Source: an uncultured Peptoniphilus sp. (lineage in GTDB: Bacteria; Bacillota; Clostridia; Tissierellales; Peptoniphilaceae). Taken from it: a stretch of DNA of 5,229 nt. The stretch is from positions 1 through 5,229 of the forward strand of contig CAMYEJ010000100.1 of assembly GCA_947254665.1 (NCBI GenBank), written 5' to 3'. A program made the translations under genes and the position numbers. Below the pieces are notes generated by a model that saw only the letters and a program-made list of their open reading frames with translations, was not told where the DNA came from and did no database searches. Numbering within the stretch: position 1 is the first letter of the stretch; every line of letters begins with the position of its first letter. Positions 4,840-5,229 of the stretch are shown here, piece after piece.

Positions 4840-5220
4840 ATGAAGAAGAAAATAAAAAAATCAATCAAAAGAAAAATAAATATCCCTCTTGTACTAACAG
4901 TATCTATTGTTATAATATTAATTGGAACTGTTTCAGTTTTGAGATCTCAAATAACTAAACTCGACAATGAAATCATCGCTCAAAGTTCTGAGATAAAAGA
5001 TTTGGAAGAAACCAAGATGTCGTTAGAAGGTGAACTACAAGGAATTATTAGTTCAAACAACTTAAAGGAAGTTGCACAGTACAGACTGGGAATGGTTTAT
5101 CCAGAAGATAATCAAATAGTTTATATAGATGTAAAAGATGATAAGCAAAAAAGCGATGTAAAGAATAATGTATTTCTAAGTCCTATTGTTTCAGTTTTGA
5201 AGTCATTTACTAGAAATTAG
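4840..5220 (+). CDS. ftsL: FtsL-like cell division protein
   Basis: This 126-residue single-pass membrane protein has the FtsL/DivIC architecture. Residues 1-14 are a very basic cytoplasmic tail (MKKKIKKSIKRKIN), about 15-34 a transmembrane helix, about 35-70 an extracellular coiled coil (LDNEIIAQSSEIKDLEETK), then YRLGMVYPEDNQIVYIDV (82-99), the conserved tail motif of the family. A further 27 or so residues of lower complexity end in a hydrophobic-basic stretch. FtsL forms a complex with DivIB/FtsQ and DivIC/FtsB that links the Z-ring to septal wall synthesis. Sequence alone separates FtsL from DivIC poorly. Position directly after rsmH in the dcw cluster makes FtsL the preferred name. The start follows AGAGG (4829-4833), and the gap to rsmH is one base. 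Confidence 0.85.
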   Translation: MKKKIKKSIKRKINIPLVLTVSIVIILIGTVSVLRSQITKLDNEIIAQSSEIKDLEETKMSLEGELQGIISSNNLKEVAQYRLGMVYPEDNQIVYIDVKDDKQKSDVKNNVFLSPIVSVLKSFTRN

Positions 5221-5224
5221 GAGG
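5219..5224 (+). promoter_or_regulatory. Ribosome binding site of the next gene, overlapping the ftsL stop
   Basis: TAGGAGG (5218-5224) combines the ftsL stop codon with a consensus AGGAGG. The start codon it serves lies at or beyond the right edge. From the usual dcw order the next gene should be a penicillin-binding transpeptidase (ftsI/spoVD type), which is an expectation and not seen. Confidence 0.8.
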
Positions 5225-5229
5225 CACTT

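Noticed and set aside
4938..4951. 14-bp palindrome TTTGAGATCTCAAA inside ftsL
   Set aside because: Lies in coding sequence encoding ordinary membrane-proximal residues, with no promoter or T-tract nearby; most likely chance.

Overview
The window is AT-rich, standard-code, Gram-positive-type bacterial DNA with strong AGGAGG-like ribosome binding sites and short intergenic gaps. The start of the division and cell-wall (dcw) cluster, in the order mraZ-rsmH-ftsL, together with the protein family set, suggests an anaerobic Firmicute of the Clostridia/Tissierellia type. The genus cannot be fixed from the sequence alone. No RNA gene, insertion sequence, CRISPR array or phage gene was seen, and no gene-free stretch exceeds 300 bases.

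Layout. (1) Bases 2-169 are the 3' end of a plus-strand gene whose tail resembles a small NTF2-like (DUF4829-type) domain. A hairpin plus T-tract follows it. (2) Bases 232-2655 hold a three-gene plus-strand group: a coiled-coil J-domain protein, a stand-alone HIRAN-domain protein whose start overlaps the preceding stop by one base, and a secreted multi-domain staphylococcal-nuclease-type enzyme. The group ends at a strong terminator that is symmetrical enough to work on both strands. (3) A thioredoxin-type glutathione peroxidase lies on the minus strand (2771-3241), convergent with the nuclease. (4) A 224-base AT-rich divergent intergenic region (3242-3465) carries candidate promoters in both directions, an inverted repeat, a perfect palindrome and helically spaced direct repeats that may form a MraZ operator. 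(5) mraZ (start corrected to 3466), rsmH and an ftsL-like gene follow with overlapping or near-touching ends. The ftsL stop overlaps the ribosome binding site of a next gene outside the window, expected from dcw order to be a division or sporulation transpeptidase.

How they work together. mraZ-rsmH-ftsL is the usual opening of the dcw operon: a transcriptional regulator, a 16S rRNA methyltransferase and a divisome membrane protein. The least understood part is the J-domain/HIRAN pair. One partner should recruit DnaK and the other carries a fold known in eukaryotes to bind DNA ends, and their coupled translation suggests they act together. Whether the secreted nuclease downstream belongs to the same function is open. 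Several annotated starts need trimming: the peroxidase and mraZ reading frames both extend upstream of the start supported by a ribosome binding site.
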